A stretch of DNA of 7,828 nt from an uncultured archaeon (GTDB lineage: Archaea; Halobacteriota; Methanosarcinia; Methanosarcinales; Methanoperedenaceae), in NCBI GenBank assembly GCA_902386085.1, contig CABMIA010000142.1, positions 1 through 7,828 of the forward strand. The letters are read 5' to 3'. How positions within the stretch are numbered: the stretch's first letter is position 1; each line of letters starts with the position of its first letter. Shown in pieces: positions 6,429 to 7,828 of this stretch. The position numbers and the translations under genes are program-made. A model generated the notes under the pieces. The model was not told where the DNA came from, did no database searches, and saw only the letters and a program-made list of their open reading frames with translations.

Positions 6429-7268
6429 ATGAATATGTACCGGATTAATACCAGGGATTTCAACCTTGGCAATACCCTTTCCTGCGGCCAGGTTTTCAGG
6501 TGGGAACGGAAAGAGTGGTGGGTAGGAGTTGTCAATGGAGCGGTCGTCAGGGCAAAACAGGAAGGCAATGAACTCATAATCGAATCATCTCTTGAAGCGG
6601 ATTATATCAGGGATTATTTCAGGATTGATGATGATCTAGAAAAGATATATTCGCAAATCAATAGAGACAAAATTATGGATTCATTGATCCGGAAATACAG
6701 GGGCTTGCGCCTCATACGGCAGGATCCCTGGGAATGCCTTGTATCCTATATCTGTTCAAGCAACAACACTATCAGGAACATAACAAATTCAATCCGGCGC
6801 ATGTGTGAATGTTTTGGCATGGAGGTCGAGGAGGGTCATTATTCCTTTCCCACACCGGAAGCGCTCGCCCTTGTAGAGCCCTGCGACATGGAGCAGTGCA
6901 GGCTTGGCTTTCGCGCCCCCCGCGTCCTTAAACTCGCCTCCATGGTCGCAAATCGTGAATTTGACCTCGACGGGATAAAAGCCCTTTCTTATAAGGAGGG
7001 GCGCGATGAGCTTGTGAAAATAGATGGCGTGGGAAACAAGATCGCGGATTGCGTTCTGCTTTTTGCGTTCGGGAAGCTTGAATCCTTCCCTGTGGATACG
7101 CATATCGAGCAGATAATGGAAAGGTTTTACGGTGAGAACTGGAAAGACGCCGGGAAAAGTAAAAAGAGGGATGTGATAGCGGAATTTGCGCGCAGATATT
7201 TTGGGAGATACTGCGGATATGCGCAGGAGTATCTGTATCTGGAAGACTTGGGGCTCAGGTCTCAATAA
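6429..7268 (+). CDS. ogg1: 8-oxoguanine DNA glycosylase/lyase, Ogg1 type
   Basis: A base-excision repair enzyme that removes oxidised guanine and can cut the strand by its lyase activity. It has 279 residues from ATG 6429. The N-terminal OGG domain shows FNLGNTLSCGQVFRW (11-25), a hallmark of the Ogg1 branch. SYICSSNNTI (106-115) carries the Asn pair matching the human Ogg1 active-site region, and LGFRAPRV (159-166) the loop that reads the opposite base. The helix-hairpin-helix GPD motif is LVKIDGVGNKIADC (195-208), with catalytic Lys204, followed by FPVDTHI with Asp223. The open frame extends upstream to 6198, but that part lies antisense to priS and is not conserved-looking; ATG 6435 is an alternative two codons on. 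No strong Shine-Dalgarno is visible. AlkA-type or archaeal AGOG enzymes are excluded by the N-terminal domain. Confidence 0.93.
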   Translation: MNMYRINTRDFNLGNTLSCGQVFRWERKEWWVGVVNGAVVRAKQEGNELIIESSLEADYIRDYFRIDDDLEKIYSQINRDKIMDSLIRKYRGLRLIRQDPWECLVSYICSSNNTIRNITNSIRRMCECFGMEVEEGHYSFPTPEALALVEPCDMEQCRLGFRAPRVLKLASMVANREFDLDGIKALSYKEGRDELVKIDGVGNKIADCVLLFAFGKLESFPVDTHIEQIMERFYGENWKDAGKSKKRDVIAEFARRYFGRYCGYAQEYLYLEDLGLRSQ

Positions 7269-7300
7269 AGATTTAAGTAATGCGTGAGAATTATAAAGTA

Positions 7301-7456
7301 ATGAAATTTTCAGATATTCTTATAGTGATCATTGCATTGATTCTTGCTTATTTTATAATCCAGATTTTATGGTTTGTGACATTTCTTATTATAAGAATTG
7401 TGGCGATCTTAATTGTTGCGTACATAGTGTATTTATTTTTAAAAAAGATATTATAG
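7301..7456 (+). CDS. Small two-helix membrane protein, unknown
   Basis: A 51-codon frame beginning MKFSDILIVIIALILAYFII, with nearly all residues hydrophobic. Two membrane-spanning helices are likely, about residues 5-24 and 26-47, broken by the single Arg32, with a basic end LKKIL. It starts 32 nt after the ogg1 stop and could be co-transcribed. An in-frame ATG at 7280 would add seven polar residues (MRENYKV); GTGAG at 7284-7288 fits the 7301 start weakly. AT-rich DNA can produce such frames by chance, but the run of hydrophobic codons without interruption, the clean start and the stop make a real small membrane protein plausible. I recognise no family. Confidence 0.5.
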   Translation: MKFSDILIVIIALILAYFIIQILWFVTFLIIRIVAILIVAYIVYLFLKKIL

Positions 7457-7828
7457 GGCTCCAACCGAGTAACTTAAAGTAATTTTATAATAATCTCCTT
7501 TCCATATTAAAAGCTAAAGCATATCGACAATGATCTATGTCCACTGATGTTATAAATAATCGATAATTCCAAGGAATTTATTTTATGTTTTAATAACCTA
7601 CCAAAGACATTTTAGCGTTTAATTGTTTATAAACTAATATTTTGTAAGAGTAAACCAATAAATCAGTTTTTGTTTTAAAAACCTACATTACAGGGATTTG
7701 TTCTATGGCGTCAAAATGGCGTCTGTATTCTTTCTTAGAAATTGAAAGATAGCATTTTTATCATTGCCTCTGGGCATTCGTAATTTTCTCATTTTCCACA
7801 AAGAAAAAACCGAACCGATAGTGTAAAA
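7457..7828. other. AT-rich stretch without convincing gene
   Basis: About 370 bases, clearly more AT-rich than the genes. Seen here are a perfect palindrome GTTTATAAAC (7625-7634) containing a TTTATAAA box usable as a TATA element in either direction, a palindrome-like GTTTTAAAAAC near 7670, and an 8-bp direct repeat ATGGCGTC at 7705-7712 and 7716-7723 with an 11-base period. T-rich runs just after 7456 could end the ogg1 transcript. On the minus strand, a frame open from the window edge to a TAG at 7703-7705 (42 codons, with an internal start MRKLRMPRGNDKNAIFQF) may be the end of a neighbouring gene, but I cannot support it. No RNA gene was recognised. Confidence 0.5.

Noticed and set aside
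6789..7265. 158-codon minus-strand frame opposite ogg1
   Set aside because: The plus-strand reading has full Ogg1 catalytic motifs; the antisense product has none.
7526..7552. Box C/D guide RNA (AATGATC ... CTGATG)
   Set aside because: The C-box match is poor and the spacing does not give a proper C/D pair.
7703..7828. Minus-strand partial gene at the right edge
   Set aside because: Only 42 codons are visible, no family recognised, and AT-rich DNA gives such frames by chance; needs flanking sequence.
1..7828. CRISPR array, tRNA, rRNA, IS element or defence island
   Set aside because: No regular repeat-spacer pattern, cloverleaf, transposase or defence protein was found; the genes are housekeeping.

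Overview
The window is archaeal and most likely euryarchaeal. It carries ribosomal proteins eL42 and eS27, translation factor aIF2-alpha, the rRNA-pseudouridylation protein Nop10, a PAC2-family proteasome-assembly chaperone, the primase small subunit PriS, a Gins51-type GINS subunit, and a CDC48/VCP-type AAA ATPase. TATA-like boxes and GGTGATC/GAGGT ribosome-binding sites fit this. Gene order and style suggest the Methanosarcinales/Methanoperedens neighbourhood, but that placement is recalled, not tested.

Layout. Positions 1-1252 (minus) hold the N-terminal 417 codons of CDC48, cut by the window edge. Positions 1253-1416 are intergenic, with a symmetric TATA-like site and a 10-bp inverted repeat. 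Positions 1417-6344 (minus) are one tightly packed block. In transcription order it reads priS, gins51, rpl44e (eL42), rps27e (eS27), aIF2-alpha, nop10, PAC2 chaperone, zinc-ribbon methyltransferase. Junctions are overlaps or gaps of a few bases, the largest 22 nt. Positions 6345-6428 are a short divergent promoter region. Positions 6429-7268 (plus) encode an Ogg1-type 8-oxoguanine DNA glycosylase, followed by a tiny two-helix membrane protein at 7301-7456. The last ~370 bases are AT-rich with no convincing gene.

The minus block joins replication start (primase, GINS) to translation (two ribosomal proteins, an initiation factor), rRNA modification (Nop10) and protein turnover (PAC2 chaperone). 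CDC48, a likely unfoldase partner of the proteasome, lies just beyond. Ogg1, a base-excision repair enzyme, is divergent from priS.

The most striking observation is in aIF2-alpha. The reading frame is intact over 264 codons except for one in-frame TAA at codon 94, exactly after the S1 domain, where relatives as I recall them have Glu. It is either a sequence error, a recent mutation, or a real split or readthrough of an essential gene. Otherwise this is mostly conserved housekeeping DNA; I do not see a new defence or mobile system.
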